From Nectonema munidae (taxonomy: Eukaryota; Nematomorpha; Nectonematoida; Nectonematidae), in NCBI GenBank assembly GCA_030549495.1, contig JAUIRK010000388.1:214105-278104 (forward strand): a stretch of DNA of 64,000 bases, in the 5' to 3' direction. Position numbers and translations under genes: made by a program. Positions 1 to 12,329 of this stretch are shown here, piece by piece (position 1 is the first letter of the stretch; each line of letters starts with the position of its first letter). Under the pieces are notes generated by a model. It was not told the origin of the DNA. It saw only the letters and a program-made list of their open reading frames with translations, and searched no databases.

Positions 1-535
1 TCGCTGTGCCAAATTGAACTATCGGCGAATTATCTCCCGAGGAATTGTTTTCAGCCAATTGTTTTACACTGAATCGTCGTGTCATGGATTTATATACCGA
101 GTTACAAGAGTTTAAAAATTACTATATTATATTCTATGTTCTTTTCAAGAGGTAGCATTATTATTTCTTCTGTTCGATGCAATCATTTCACAATCAAGAG
201 TTTTGATGGAAGAAAAAGAAAAGAAAATTGGGCATCTTGGCATCTCTATTCTATCAACTTCAACTCTAGCACTCTTTATTGCAATCCTTGCAAGTTTAGC
301 TTTTCAATCTGTTCCAGGTTCGTTCTAGCTTCTAAAATTTTATTGTCATTAAACTTCAACTTACAGCATTCTGTATTTTTTCTGTAAAATAACTTTATTT
401 CTCAACATTTTCTTCTTTATTATAATTTGCGCCAGGCATTACGCGCTTTTTTTTGAAAGTTTTGGCTTTCAGACATTGGTTATCAAAAAATAATCTACTG
501 CAATTCCTTTTGTATACATTTTCAATTTACTTAAA
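1..535. other. no feature recognised
   Basis: AT-rich sequence. The 102-codon open frame at 79-387 has no recognisable domain, and its reverse strand is interrupted by stops. I see no gene or repeat that I can support. Confidence 0.5.
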
Positions 536-943
536 AGTGGAGATTTTTACATCGTGGGTCACTCATTTAAGGAGGCCATACTGCCTGGAAGCGGTTAAGC
601 AATGTTAGCATTGATATAGATATTAATCAAATATGTTTATTTAACTGTTCTTTAAACAATTTTGCAAGAAGTTAAAAAATAGACTAATTTTAACCATTAA
701 AATGCTGTAATGGCCAAATTCTGTTAAACATTAATTTTATTAAGATTTTTATGAAAAAAATATTGACTCAAAAAGTATCCGTTTTGGAAAAAGAGAAAAA
801 TTTGATCATGTAGTAGAATATATAAAATTTGATATCTTTCAGAATTTTAAATTACCAAATCTTAATTTTTAATAAAAAGAAAACTAAAATGGCATTTAAA
901 GTTGAGTTCCTTTCTTTTCAACATGCACATAAAAATCTCCACT
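536..943. repeat. possible MITE with 14-bp inverted ends
   Basis: The sequence AGTGGAGATTTTTA at 536-549 is repeated as its exact reverse complement at 930-943, giving a 408-bp unit with inverted ends and no coding capacity. I see no clear target-site duplication outside the ends, so the superfamily cannot be assigned. Chance pairing in AT-rich DNA is less likely at 14 bp with this base mix, but not excluded. Confidence 0.4.
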
Positions 944-1089
944 CTCGGAGGATAGGTAAATGGTTCGCTCACTCACGAGCCAAAAATGATCCCAGAACTG
1001 GTTAAATCATACAAGCGAAATTAGAAGACCACAGGTAATTAACAGCAATTAAGTTAAGTTGAAGTTAACGCTTCCCTCGGATTGCTTTG

Positions 1090-1569
1090 TTCTTGAAAGT
1101 TCCGCTACTGCACAAAATCTTACTCGCTTACAGGAGAAAATGTTGATGTGGATCATCTATACATGAGAGATACAAAATGCCAGACGTATCTAACTGTGAC
1201 AAGGGTGGCGTATTTCGTGCTTTGCCAAAAAACTCTTGTAAACAAATCAGGCAGTCATAGCGGCATTCAGTTTTGTGCATATCCAATGAAAAATTGATGA
1301 CCTCTCAACTCTTTACTGATTGGTTAGCGAAGATTATTAAAGATATAAATCGAATAAAAATAAAAATTATGGTCTTTCCTGAAAAACCCGGCCTTTCCAA
1401 ACTAAAGACAGCTGACTTTTTTCACGTGATATTGAAGTTTATGCGAGTTAAAAATACGTCTTTCATCCACACACTTGGTCAAGGGGTAATCCGTTCGTTC
1501 AAGATACGATATCGTAAATTGTTAATGTTGCAACTTATCACAAAAAACTCTTCTAGATATATGAATTAG
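1090..1569 (+). pseudogene. pogo/Tigger-like transposase relic (DDE domain fragment)
   Basis: The translated segments follow the order of a pogo/Tigger (jerky/CENP-B-like) DDE transposase. First comes NCDKGGVFRALP, matching the family's N-A-D-E-T-G-L-F-x-R-A-L-P block around the first acidic residue. After a stop there is MTSQLFTDWL, matching the 'MT..IF..WL' block. It ends with LGQGVIRSFKIRYRK, matching the family's 'LQPLDQGVIRSFK..YR' block. The central 'LLDNC.AH' block is not recognisable. No helix-turn-helix region or terminal repeats could be identified, so this is an old fragment, inferred to be non-functional. Family assignment rests on motif order. Confidence 0.7.
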
Positions 1570-2462
1570 AGTGTTCTAAAAATGAAGAAAAAAGACAATT
1601 TTTTGACACTCATTTTGCCAATAATATATAAAAACATATGAAATTTAAATTAAACTTTCTTAGAACTTTTTCCGATCAGATGTAGATCTTATGGATCAGT
1701 TTTCACGCTTTTTTGTATTAAATTATAACAGACTATAGTTGTGCAAACATAAAATTTATTTATAATTAAATCAAATGGATTGGTCTTCACTAAATTGAGC
1801 AATATTCAGTAAATACACTTTTCTCATAATCTACTTCTAATGCAAAAAATGTTCAAAATGTCAAAAGTTTATATATATTATTGGCAAATGGGAAAAATTA
1901 GTGTCAAAAAAAGATTTTTTTCTTCATTTTTGGGACAATCTAATGCGGATGCTTCAAACGTTCCGGATTTTCTCTCTCCGGAGAAAGAGAAGCAGAAGTC
2001 CTTCATAGAAACCTTAATTTTATTCATTCAGATCAAATAGTTTGCATCGCTTTTCCGTCACCAAAGAAAGAGCATTAAATAGCTAAAAAAAACTCTTTGC
2101 ATCATGTACTGACATAATATTTTTCAAATGAGGACAAAATAAGACATATTTTAGTTGACGTGTCAATTGGACGACATCGCATAAACAATAACACTAATTT
2201 AATAATTTTTTCCTACTGAACTTCACTGAAAATATTTATTTGGGGAAGCCTCTCTAGCTTCTGATAAACTGTAGCACTGGATTTTGGATCGGTAAATAAA
2301 TTTTGTATATAAATTATATGCTATTTATCTGGTGGTTTTTGAAGTTATGCCTCTTTTTTACAACATTCCCTTTGACCCTTTTGAACGAGCATTTTATTCG
2401 AGACAATGCCTTTTATGAAAAAATTATCGAATTTCTTGAATCTGAAATAAAATATTTTGAAC
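1570..2462. other. no feature recognised
   Basis: AT-rich. The 66-codon frame at 1840-2040 has no recognisable motif. I see no repeat or gene here. Confidence 0.45.
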
Positions 2463-2470
2463 GATAGAAG
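2463..2470. repeat. 8-bp target-site duplication, left copy
   Basis: GATAGAAG directly precedes the hAT end. The right copy is GGTAGAAG (7 of 8 identical). Confidence 0.7.
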
Positions 2471-3444
2471 CAGGGCTGGATTACTGTCTAATCGGCAAAT
2501 AAAATTTTAGGCCAGCTTTGCGTACAAAACAAGTTTTGAGGAATTAACACTTGAATGATATAAAATATAGGTAAAAAAAATTTATTAATATATGTAACTT
2601 ATTTATTAATACAAAAAATACAAAAAATCCTTATCTTATTTGACTATAAAATTAATTTGGTCATCTCTCAAACGAACAATTTGAGTGCCGACGTACACAC
2701 AGACTAATTATAAAATTCTTACAGTGCAATAAAAAGAAAGTGTCCACTAAAGTGTAAATAATATTCGAACTTTATGTTAATTTTCAAGCAAAAATCTTAA
2801 GTGTAAATAAAATATTCTGTGGTGAAGCTGACAAGTAGAATAAAACATGGGATTATACAAATAGTAAACAATAAACATAATTATCATCTTTGTACTTCTG
2901 ATTTATTATGACTAATACATAAATAAAAATGACAGAATACCTAAAAGAGCGCTTTCTTGTTTTTTTTTGTGAAAATCGTTCATTACATTTTTAAACGTCA
3001 TTAAAGAAGTAACATCATTTTCGATCGACATCACAGACAAGGCATTTCGTCGTTTTTGTGTCATTGTTTAACGAAATCGGGTTTTTATTAAAGCGAGTTT
3101 AGAAAATGAACGCTCACCTTTACAGACGGTGATCACACAGTTGATTCTAAAGTTGGATTTTTTCTGAAGTATTTTAAAAGAGTACTAGGATCGCGATACA
3201 ACTTTAAGTGGGTGACAAAATCGGAGAAACTTATAAATTCGTCCTCGCAGTCGCGTTCTAAATCGTTGATGTATTTCTTTACTCTACCCTAAGCTGCGCA
3301 TCATTATTCTCTCTTAAATGATTTGTTAAAGGCAAACTCATCAAACATCTGAAGATAAGCTTGTCGACGGTGAGATAAAGTTGCAAGTGATATTATGTAT
3401 ATCAGAATTTTTGGGGCCCCTACGTTATGGCTAATCCGGCCCTG
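2471..3444 (-). mobile_element. short hAT transposon (ZMYM/DUF4371-type), internally deleted
   Basis: The ends are CAGGGCTGGATTAC at the left and the reverse complement of CAGGGCCGGATTAG at the right, flanked by 8-bp near-identical duplications, which is the hAT signature. Inside, the minus strand still encodes the C-terminus of a hAT transposase. At only 974 bp the element keeps the two ends and the last part of the coding region, so it depends on another source of transposase. Its TIR resembles that of the larger hAT at 20974-23852, suggesting the same lineage. Confidence 0.85.
2960..3290 (-). pseudogene. hAT transposase C-terminal (dimerisation) fragment
   Basis: Reading the minus strand gives GERSFSKLALIKTRFR followed by a segment ending SVMSIENDVTSL. 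This matches the hAT C-terminal dimerisation region of ZMYM1-like transposases ('SGERSFSKLKLIKTYLRSTM...LS.LSIE'). In-frame stops interrupt it, one directly after TRFR. The upstream zinc finger, RNase-H core and insertion domain are absent. It lies inside the hAT element whose ends are listed separately. Confidence 0.8.
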
Positions 3445-3452
3445 GGTAGAAG
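3445..3452. repeat. 8-bp target-site duplication, right copy
   Basis: GGTAGAAG follows the right TIR and pairs with GATAGAAG at the left end. Confidence 0.7.
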
Positions 3453-3831
3453 ACATATAATTATGCGAATAATTCAAATACACAATTTTAAAACGTATGT
3501 ACCTAAATTAATGTAGTGTTTGTCTGGAAGATATATTTTTACTTTCTTTTGTTTCCGTGTTTTTATGATTTCAAATTCTTTGGTGGGGATAAATATCCCT
3601 AACCCTAAACGCCTCCCTCTCACATTTCGTTGGTGTGATCGTTATAAATACACTATTCATTTATGGCACAATTTTTTTCATCATTCCTTTTGAATAAAAA
3701 GGTGTAAAATGTGTGTTTATGTGTGATAAAATATTGAAATGCTACATAAAAATAAAAGTGATAAAGAACTAAGTTGTAAATCATATTTCATTGTAAGGCA
3801 CTTAGTTTATAGCTTACGTTAAAAATCGAAG

Positions 3832-3966
3832 CCTGACTCAAGGTTCTACCTCTCTAGATTCTAGTTGGCCTCGATATAAAAGGTCTCAGCTTCGAATCCA
3901 GCATTAAGCCTTCTTTGCTCATAGTTCGACACGATCTATGAAATTGCATCTTGATGGTGAAAAACT
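3832..3966 (+). repeat. tRNA-derived SINE, diverged copy 1
   Basis: It contains a B-box-like stretch (GCTTCGAATCC), then AGCATTAAGCC and the family core CATAGTTCGACAC. It then has a TCTTGATGGTGAAAA tail comparable to the TCTCGATGAAAA of the copy at 18722. The A-box region is degraded. Assignment is by collinear similarity to the better copies at 18722, 29176 and 52622. Confidence 0.6.
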
Positions 3967-4689
3967 GGTGAAAGCATTATTCTTGAACAATAACCTAAGA
4001 AATAAAAAAGAACAGTTTAAATTATAACAAAGTTCATTCAAGCACAAAAGAAGACAATGAATTTTCAAAAACCTATGTCCGAAAAGGTTAAGCCATTTGA
4101 TTCTAGAAAAAGCAGATGATATTTAGTTATTTGAGGACCAGAAATTTGGAGTATAATCGTTTGCTTCCTTCTTGAATCTAATTTTAATTTAAATCATATG
4201 ATGCTTTGCACATTGCCACACTGGTCTTTGAAGGAATAAAATGAAGAAATAGTGTGAATAATTTAAGGGTGAAGCTGGATCAAATGGGATGGGATGTATG
4301 GAGACTCTCCTGCTTCTTAAGACTTTTTGGATGTAAGGGTTTGAAAAGTTCAAATAAAACCTTTAATGCCTTTGTTGAACTTTAGACACTTTGCGGCATC
4401 CATATAATAAAATCTAAAATTTCAGCCGTCTTTAAACTTAATAAATAACTATAGTGAAAATATAATGGATATACTAGGAAAATAAAATAAAAGAAAGATA
4501 AACCACACAAATATATAAGTTGAGATTACATTAAAAAAATATTACTGTATTGGTCGTTAGATTAACTCTAATTTCTTAGATTTTAGTTTTGTTGAGAGCG
4601 GTCATAATTCGCAAAATAAACAGCTAGGATAACTTTTTCTTATTTTTTAAAAAGTGCTTAGCTTTATTTTTATATTGAGGTATGCAGTA
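3967..4689. other. no feature recognised
   Basis: AT-rich intergenic sequence with no supported gene or repeat. Confidence 0.4.
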
Positions 4690-4770
4690 AAGAGTAATGG
4701 GTGTAATGTAAAAATTTGGCGGCACCCTTCAACGAATCTTACGGCACCGCTATGCTGTTGGGAACCACTG
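4690..4770. mobile_element. 3' end of a hAT element
   Basis: The segment ends in TTGGGAACCACTG, the reverse complement of CAGTGGTTCCCAA, a common hAT terminus. The preceding GC-richer, 'cggcaccgct' type sequence is typical of the subterminal part. The matching left end was not found upstream, so the rest of the element is lost or diverged. Confidence 0.5.
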
Positions 4771-4853
4771 CTCTGATATTTTTTCAAACTCACTAATCAT
4801 TATTATATTCTCTTAACTTAGAAGTATCACTTAACAAGAAAGCTGTAAAGAAG

Positions 4854-5100
4854 ATGATGAAATTTGTAGTATGGAGCACGATTTTACTTATCACCAGCTT
4901 AACTTTTGTCTTCAACGTTCGTTCTTGTTTTCATCCACTTCTTTCCGTAAAGATTGAGCCCAGAGAAACTTTATTAAGTTTATTTCAAACAGTCAAACAT
5001 TCAAAAGATGAAGTTAAATTATTCAGTGAAAATTTGAAACTTTTTCATACAAAATATCACCTCAAACTTACTTGCAAAAATAAGAGATTTTGGAAGACAG
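4854..5100 (+). CDS. candidate first exon of a secreted protein (unrecognised)
   Basis: An ATG at 4854 opens a frame with a hydrophobic N-terminus (MMKFVVWSTILLITSLTF, then FNVRSC) that looks like a signal peptide. About 57 polar residues follow, and the reading frame meets a strong splice donor (G|GTAAGC) at 5100/5101. The exon would encode about 82 residues and end in phase 1. No family was recognised and no convincing next exon was found downstream. It may be a real first exon, or a chance frame in AT-rich DNA. The signal-like start and the good donor are the only support. Confidence 0.3.
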
Positions 5101-6489
5101 GTAAGCCATTCGTAATCTTTTTCGTTGCAGTACCCCTTTACATATGCCAAACAAAATGGACTCTTCCTTTATTACTTATGAAATTGATGCAAAAATGATC
5201 TGTTGGAAATTATTCATAATATCATTACTATTTTGTTCTTTTAAAATCAAATATTCTAAGTGGAAAAAGATATTGAGTTGTTGATTTTGACATTTCTTAT
5301 TTAAAAACTCCTTTCAACTGATCTTAAGTTTGAAAGGAGGCAGGATATTTCTTGATTTTAAGGTACTTTTATATTAAATTATTTAATGTTGTTTGCTTTT
5401 CTTGGGATGAAATTGGTAAAAATTAAAGAATTTTGATTTATTATATCATAATCAAATAATAAAAAATTTTAATATCATAATCATGGTAGGAATATCAAAA
5501 ACAGAAAAATAATATGTATACATTTCTCGCATATACGTAATAATGTGTATATATCAGTGCAAGAAAACTTCAAAGTTCAAACATCCTAAGGTATAAAGTT
5601 AAGGATTCAGAGAGGAAAATGAATTTTTGTAATTAAACGATGAACAATAACACAAGAAATGAAAGTTTAAGATTTCATAGCGTGAGGTGAAGGAATTTAA
5701 TCCTAAACTTCAGCCAAGCACATAAAATCTCCAATGCCGTATTTTTTAAATATTTTTTGTATTGGAGCATAATTGTTTTGAAGCCGTATGTCCTTTTGCC
5801 GCAAACCATTTTGTATTCAGGAATGGAAACCTTTAGCCTTTGCTCTTCCACAAGCTTAAACCCTAAGGCAGAGATATTTTGAAATCAGAGTTATTTTCTC
5901 CTAGAACAACTGCTGTCCATAGCTACGAGCTTGTTCTACCCGAGGCTAAATGTTAAGACGTCTTTTCTCGCTTTTCGTCTCTAGATCATTTAGTTTAAAA
6001 CAACTCTGCCAAGTGAAGGCAGATCTAGAAATTTGCTGTCAGAGGCTATTTGAGTCGCTTGCCATGAGACATTTCATAAAGAACAAGTTTATTTTCTCCA
6101 ATGCCGTTATTATTACCCTTCAACTCTACCTCTAATGTATAAAATGGCCTCTATATATTTGCAAAAAAAGCATAAACATTCTTTAGCTTAGAATTCTTTT
6201 TTATTTTAATGAATACAAATGCGAAAAGAAGATCTAAAAGACTATTCGGATAATGAAATTGTTTGGATTGTGGAAAAAACAATAATTTAGCTGTATACTT
6301 TTACAGAGTTAATTTAATAACATCTTATTACTGAATTAAGTGAAATGCTTAAATATTTTTTATTCAAAAAAGTTTAATCTTTTTATCTTTCCTGTATACA
6401 AAGGTGGATAAAAAAGGAAAAATTAAAAAAAAAATAATTGAACATATAATGAAGGATCCTGTTTTATAAAATTATTTTAAATGATATTT
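5101..6489. other. no feature recognised
   Basis: AT-rich sequence. The 61-codon frame at 5950-6135 shows no domain. Confidence 0.4.
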
Positions 6490-8130
6490 ACAATTAGTGT
6501 GGGAAGGTTGGCATAACCTTTGCCGAAATAATGAAATCAATACGATGATTGAAACTTGTCAAACAACCTGTCATATCAGCTTCGATTGAAAATCTATTAC
6601 AAAATTTTGTTTTGAGAGAGATCATTGCCGAAAATCCAGACATTGGGATATTCTTCTTTAAGTTTTGCCAAAATATTGGAAGATCTTCTTCAGAAAAAAT
6701 AGCCTTCAACTGATTGCCTTTACAAAGGTGAAAAAATTCAATCTAGCAGATACATCAGAATCACTAATGGCATTTTTGTCGACTAAAAACGTTTTCAATT
6801 CCATACATTCAAAAGATTTCAATCACAATTTTAGAGCTGATTTTTTTTTTAAAAAAAGTGCTGCCATCTTCTCATACATTAAAATTTGAACATATGCCAG
6901 ATGAGGTAAAAATCATATGTCTCCTTTGAGAACTTATTTTTGATAAAGTTCACTTAGGTTTGAAGCTGCTAATTTGCCAAAAACTCTATGCAACATTTCA
7001 AGATTGCCTTGGATTGATAAGTAAGAAGTCAACTAAATAAGAAACTATTGCAATGAATAAATGATCTATCTTTTTATTAAAAAAACTTTTTTTAGGAAAC
7101 AGCCTCTTGTTTAAATAAAACGTTTATTTCCTTCCAAAGCAGTAAAAAACGATTTAAAAACTTTTCCACACGAACGCCACGGTACTTCTGTGTAGAACAA
7201 AATATTCTGATTACATTTCTTGACAAAACCTACAAAAATTCTTAATTTCGTCTCATTTTATGATTTTAGTAACAGTTGTAAGCGCTTCTTTAAAACAAGC
7301 TTGGCGAGTTTCATGACTAAGACACACCCGTGAATCAGGTAATTATCAAATAAAAGATGTTGAACAAATGTCTTCAGAAAAGCTAAAACAGTTTTTCCGC
7401 CAATGATTATTATAGAAGATGATCCATCTGTGCAATTCAAAAAAAATAAAATTTAATTTATGTTTGAAAAGAATTCTGTTAAATTTCAATAAATATTCCT
7501 ACACGAGTTGTTGAGACAACGAACTTAGATAACAAGTGCTCTTCTTTGATGAAGTTTTTATCAAAATATTGTAGAAAAACCATTGGAGCAAAATATTTTC
7601 ACTTATGTCCAAAATTCTATTAGCATATACATACATAAAATCAAAGTGTATAATTAGCATATACATATCACCTTTAGTTTTATTTTGCCTTTTTACGATT
7701 TTATTTCAGTTTTTTTTAATTCAATTGTGACTTTTTGCAATTTTACTTTATATTTAAGACAAAAAATAAATAGAATTGGAAAAAGACAAAATGGAATTCG
7801 AAAAAAGAAATACACCTTAAAATGACATAGAAGGAAAAATTTTTAAATCAATTACATTCATATTGTCATCACAAAACTCAAACAGCAAACGAAGTGTTTT
7901 TTCAAAACACATCAATGCTATTATAATAATTGATGTAAATGTTTTAATCTCAATTTGATAATATTCCATTGTTTTTTACCTAAGAATGATTCTTGTTGTT
8001 TCAAAATGCAAGTTGTAACGAAAGTTTGATCTATTCTTTGAAGCTTTTTAGTTTTTGCAATTTTTAAAGCAATTTTCTATGAAACTTCCACTGTTGCTTT
8101 ATTTTGACTGAAAAAAATGAATATGAAGTC
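6490..8130 (-). pseudogene. hAT transposase relic (ZBED5/FAM200-like)
   Basis: Read on the minus strand from high to low coordinate, blocks appear in the order expected of a ZBED5/FAM200-like hAT transposase. A KIAKTKK segment lies near 8050 (family 'IAKAKK'). A TDGSSSIIIIGGK...FL block with YLIHGCVL lies at 7258-7440 (family 'TDGA.AM.G', then 'HC..HR'). The C-terminal GFSAMISLKTKFCNRF lies at 6494-6709 (family 'GFS.L..IKTK.R..L'). Many stops and frame changes separate them, so it is non-functional. The matching terminus is probably at 8517. Confidence 0.65.
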
Positions 8131-8485
8131 CAAGCACGACTGCTTTTATAAGAGTTTCTTTTTGTTTTAAATGCGTAAAGCCTTTGCCTTTTATAAACTA
8201 TAATTCTTAAAGAAATCAATTTTAAGTTAACTGGTTACAAGCTTTAAATATTTAAAAGTTTCCCGCGCACTCAGAGTTTGGTATATAAAAATTGTAAAAC
8301 TGATTTTGAGAAAGTCTTCATTTTAATCAGCAATATTTTTATACCAGAAGTTTATCTACGAAAAAAGATTATGCATTTTACTCGAATAAAAAGTGTAGCA
8401 ATCCATTATTACATTACCATGTGAGTCTAAAATATCTCGATTAAATTTTTATTGATGGCAAACTAATGCAAATAATTTTGCAGCT

Positions 8486-8517
8486 GGTGAGAACCGCCCT
8501 CTCTTGCTACGCCACTG
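8486..8517 (-). mobile_element. hAT terminal inverted repeat
   Basis: The segment ends GCTACGCCACTG, the reverse complement of CAGTGGCGTAGC, a widespread hAT terminus. It probably bounds the relic at 6490-8130, whose 5' side it faces. The partner end was not found. Confidence 0.5.
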
Positions 8518-9681
8518 ACACCATGGAAGCACAAAGAGAAGAAACTTAGATCAGAGAACATAAATAGAATTAATTTATGTCTTACCTGCCCCACTAATAT
8601 GAATTTTTAATGAAATTTTAGCATTGATACAGCATCGATTAAAATAAATTCAGCAAGATGCCAAAAAATTATGAAACTAAATTAACCAAACATAAAGTTA
8701 TTTATTCATCGTAGATAATAACCTTAAAAGCTGTCTCCACTTAAAAATAAAGGTTGGTTTAATAAATAGTGGAAGAAAGTTGATTTTACTATAATACTCT
8801 CATTTTACAACCTATAGCTGAATATATTATCAAGAAATGAATTTACTGAGCTGCAATTTTTTAGGATTGTGCGGCAAACTTGCGAAGTAAAGTTAATCTT
8901 AATCAAGACTATTTTTAATTATAATGATTTTTTTAATTGCGAAAATAAACTCATCATCTTTATCATTATTATTCGATATTTTTTCATCTTTTCCAAACTT
9001 TCTATTTATTTAATTTAGTTCTGAAAATCAGCAGTAAAGCAATCTTTATTGGTTCTATCTTTAAGAGCATTTTTCAAGCGTTGATATACGTGAATAAAGT
9101 CGGTAAGTATGCAAATCTTGTTCAACAGGAACTTCAAACCGCCATAATAAAAATGGAGTTTTTTGAAAACAGTACTGAAGCTTACTTTAACCAAAGTTAC
9201 AATTTACGACATTTTCACTTCCATTTTTATACTGTAAGTTTTATTAATACATAAATTTTTACTTTTTAAAGATAGTAGTTCTCTTTGAATTTTTGATAGG
9301 GTAAAATTTAAGTTGAAAGATACCTTGACCTTGATGAATGAAAGGTAATGCATAAGTGGTTGTAGTTCGATTGTCGATGGTGGCATATCTTTCTCTCCAA
9401 TTATGTAAGATTACTATTGCTCTGGATTAAATAAGGACAAATAAAAAATAAATAAAATTGCGATTAGAAAGGGTGCTTGCATTCCAGCAATAGTAGGAAA
9501 CTGGAATGTGAAAATTTGCACTTCACTAGATAACATGAATGTAGACACACTTTTTACAGTTTTTATTTATCATTTTAATAAACTACATGTTTTATTGAAT
9601 CTTTATTTTTATGCATCAGTTTGCAAGTTTGTTTTATCAAAGGTTTTTACAATGATAATAATCTGTAAATCAAAGTATTAA
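8518..9681. other. no feature recognised
   Basis: AT-rich intergenic DNA with no supported gene or repeat. Confidence 0.4.
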
Positions 9682-9729
9682 TTTTGCATCACTTCTGCAA
9701 ATTGCGTGTTTTGCATCACTTCTGCAAAT
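9682..9729. repeat. 27-bp tandem duplication
   Basis: TTTTGCATCACTTCTGCAAA occurs at 9682 and again at 9709, a period of 27 bp with about 1.8 copies. Confidence 0.8.
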
Positions 9730-9859
9730 GTCGAAATGTTGTGACCAACATGCGTGTTTTCGGTGTTTTAAAAAATTTGTGGAATTCAAAATTTGCAGAT
9801 GTAAAATTTATTTTGTCGACACTATATATTCTTTCAAGTATAATTCAAAATATATCATA

Positions 9860-11100
9860 ATTTCAACAACAATGATATCTTTCAGGACAATTCTAGGAAG
9901 CAATATATTTTTTTCAAATTCAAAATTATCTTTTTTAAATTCAAAATTTTCTTTTTTAATTTCAAAAATTATCTTATTTTAAGTTCATATAGTTAGTTTC
10001 AAAAAAATTTTTAATTAAAAAAATCTCATAAATTAGTTTTAAAACATAATAAACAAGTGGATCCCCCATTCCTCTCTCACTTCGCTCGAGGCAGATTGGA
10101 TTCTAGGTAAACTAAATAATTCTTACCCTCAAAGATCATTGATACTGGAATTCTAGGTACCCTCAAAGATCATTGCTACTGGAATTGAAGGTTCCCTAAA
10201 GAAAAAAAGATATTTTTCATCGTTATAGAAAATCGGTATCTAAGCCTGGCTGAATCGAGGTGTTAAAATATAAAAAAGGTCAAAACAAAAATTTTTCAAA
10301 ATTTTCCTGGTAGATTTGAATATGTTGATTTCAAATCTGCATGTTATTTTTTTGAGAAGAAAATTATTTCTCAATTTTTTTGCAAGTCAAAATTTTTAAT
10401 TTTGAACTTTGACCTCAAAATTTTTCAAATAAAAAATATGAAAATTTAATTTTTGTTTGCATGTTCTTATTCAGATGGAATTCTCTACAAATTAATGTAT
10501 AAAACTAATAAAATAAAAAAAATAAAAAGATAAAAAAAAAGATAAGATGTAATTTTTGAAAAATTCGCTACCCCCTACAAAAAAGTCAAAAAAAAAAATT
10601 TTTTTTCTAATTTTTTACCCTAGTATGTTCATATATTTAATGTATATTTAATGAATGTGCAAAAGAAATTGAAAAAAATATATAATTATTTATTTTACAC
10701 GCTAAAGTATCGTTAAAATAGGAAAATCGTGCATATTGTTCAATGGTTTATACAATTTTTTTTAATTTTTCAAATAGGTAACAGCATGAAAAATGCAGGT
10801 AAAACGATGCTCTTTAATATAGGCATGGTTTAGGGTATTTTTAAAAAATTTCTTATACAAAGTTTTCTTTCAAGGTTAAAAATTTGAAAATTTTGACAAA
10901 AAAATTCAGAAAATTGGTTAAAAGTAAAAAAATATATAATTTTATTCTAAAATAATAAAAATAATTTTTGAAATTAAAGAGACAATTTTGAATTTAAGAA
11001 AGACAAGTTTGAATTTGAAAAAGAATTTTGAACTTAAAAAGAATTTTGAATTTAAAAAGGACAATTTTGAATTTGTAAAATACAATTTTGTTCTAAAAAT
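9860..11100. repeat. AT-rich block with inverted minisatellite arms
   Basis: The left arm at about 9915-9985 is made of repeats around the core AAATTCAAAATT plus T-runs. The right arm at about 10960-11095 is made of the complementary core AATTTTGAATTT with A-runs, in units of about 19-22 bp. Between them lies a short direct repeat (ACCCTCAAAGATCATTG at 10125 and 10158, each followed by a near-identical ACTGGAATT). There is no coding capacity. The arrangement could be a non-autonomous transposon with long degenerate inverted ends, but ends and target duplication are not resolved. Confidence 0.5.
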
Positions 11101-11519
11101 GGTATATTTCATTAGTAAAATGATTTTTTGGAAATAGTAGGTTCTTTATAAGAAATGGTACTCAAGGTAATTCTTCTTTAAACGTTACAGTTCGATAGGC
11201 ATTTAGTCCAGAGGCAAAGAAAATCTTCTACACACTATTTAATTTTGCGAGACTTCTTTATCATCCATGCTTACTTTACAGTAATGGCGCAAAATATTCA
11301 GTTTTTTTTATTTCTAGATTCTGTTTTACACAAACAACCTAGTATACCTCATTCCTTGCTTTCTCATAACATTTTGGAAGAAAGATGCTCAAAAATTTCT
11401 CACCAAATTTGTATGCTACTTTTTATTACTTAAAATATAAATGCAAAATTTATATTAATTCATTTGATATTCCATCATGAGAGAACATTTCTTGATTTTA
11501 ACGAGTAACAAGCATACAA

Positions 11520-11722
11520 TTCAGACTATATCAAATGTAAAGCAGAAGGTTTGTATTAAACGGCCTTTATTCGCAGACTATTTCTATTTCTCTAAAGTTG
11601 ACAATCTTCTACTCTGACCGTTAACCGGTTGATGTAGTTTTTTGAGAAATTGCTAAATCGCATTAGTTTTTCTGAAAAATTAAGACTTATTTAAACTCTT
11701 TCAGGCACAATGGACATCAGTG
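11520..11722. repeat. copy of a piggyBac-type MITE family (diverged)
   Basis: It shares TGTAAAGCAGAAG, TTTGTATTAAA and CTAAAGTTGAC with the element at 44748. It also shares TTTCAGGCACAATGG (as reverse complement) with the composite at 51676-51730. The side at 11692 begins TTAAACTCTTTCAGG, consistent with a TTAA target. The other end is decayed. Confidence 0.55.
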
Positions 11723-12329
11723 CACAATAAAATAAAAATCGCCTGCTTTAAGTTGTATATAAGCTAATCAAAAAGAAAAGTAGAAGAATAATTTTAGAAA
11801 ACCAATGCCTGAAAGGTTTTAATATTATTCGCATAGTAAGAACAATCTATAAAAATGTCAAAAAAATTAAGATATTTAGGAGGGTTGCCTTTCCCATAAA
11901 ACAATTCTAGTTCACAAATTTATGAAATGAAGCGAAAATTCATACATTTTCTTGATCGTCTTTCTGCCAACCTTTCTTAAAAAGCTAACAGTAGAAGTGA
12001 TATAAATAAAATATGAAGTAACTAGAAAATCTGCTAAAACTAGTCATGGATAAATCTTATCAACATTAGAATAAATACGCCCCCCCCACCTTTATAACAG
12101 AGTTGATACAAAAGTGTGTATGTCCATTTTTATGCATATTTGTGCCTATGTAAGTAAGTTAGTATAACTTTATTATAAATACACTCCTTACAAAAAATAA
12201 CAAAATGCTTTTTACAACAATTATTATTGCACCATGAGCATACACTTATATTGTTTTGTGTTTCTTATATTGCTTTCCTTAGAATAACAAGCTTTTCTTT
12301 TTGCAGTTTCAGTGGTTTTCCAAGGTTTC
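11723..12329. other. no feature recognised
   Basis: AT-rich sequence with a short C-run near 12078. Its left part borders the 3' side of the piggyBac relic that follows. No gene was seen. Confidence 0.4.

Noticed and set aside
3597-3612. Telomere-like CCCTAACCCTAA
   Set aside because: Only about two units, not extended, and surrounded by ordinary AT-rich sequence.
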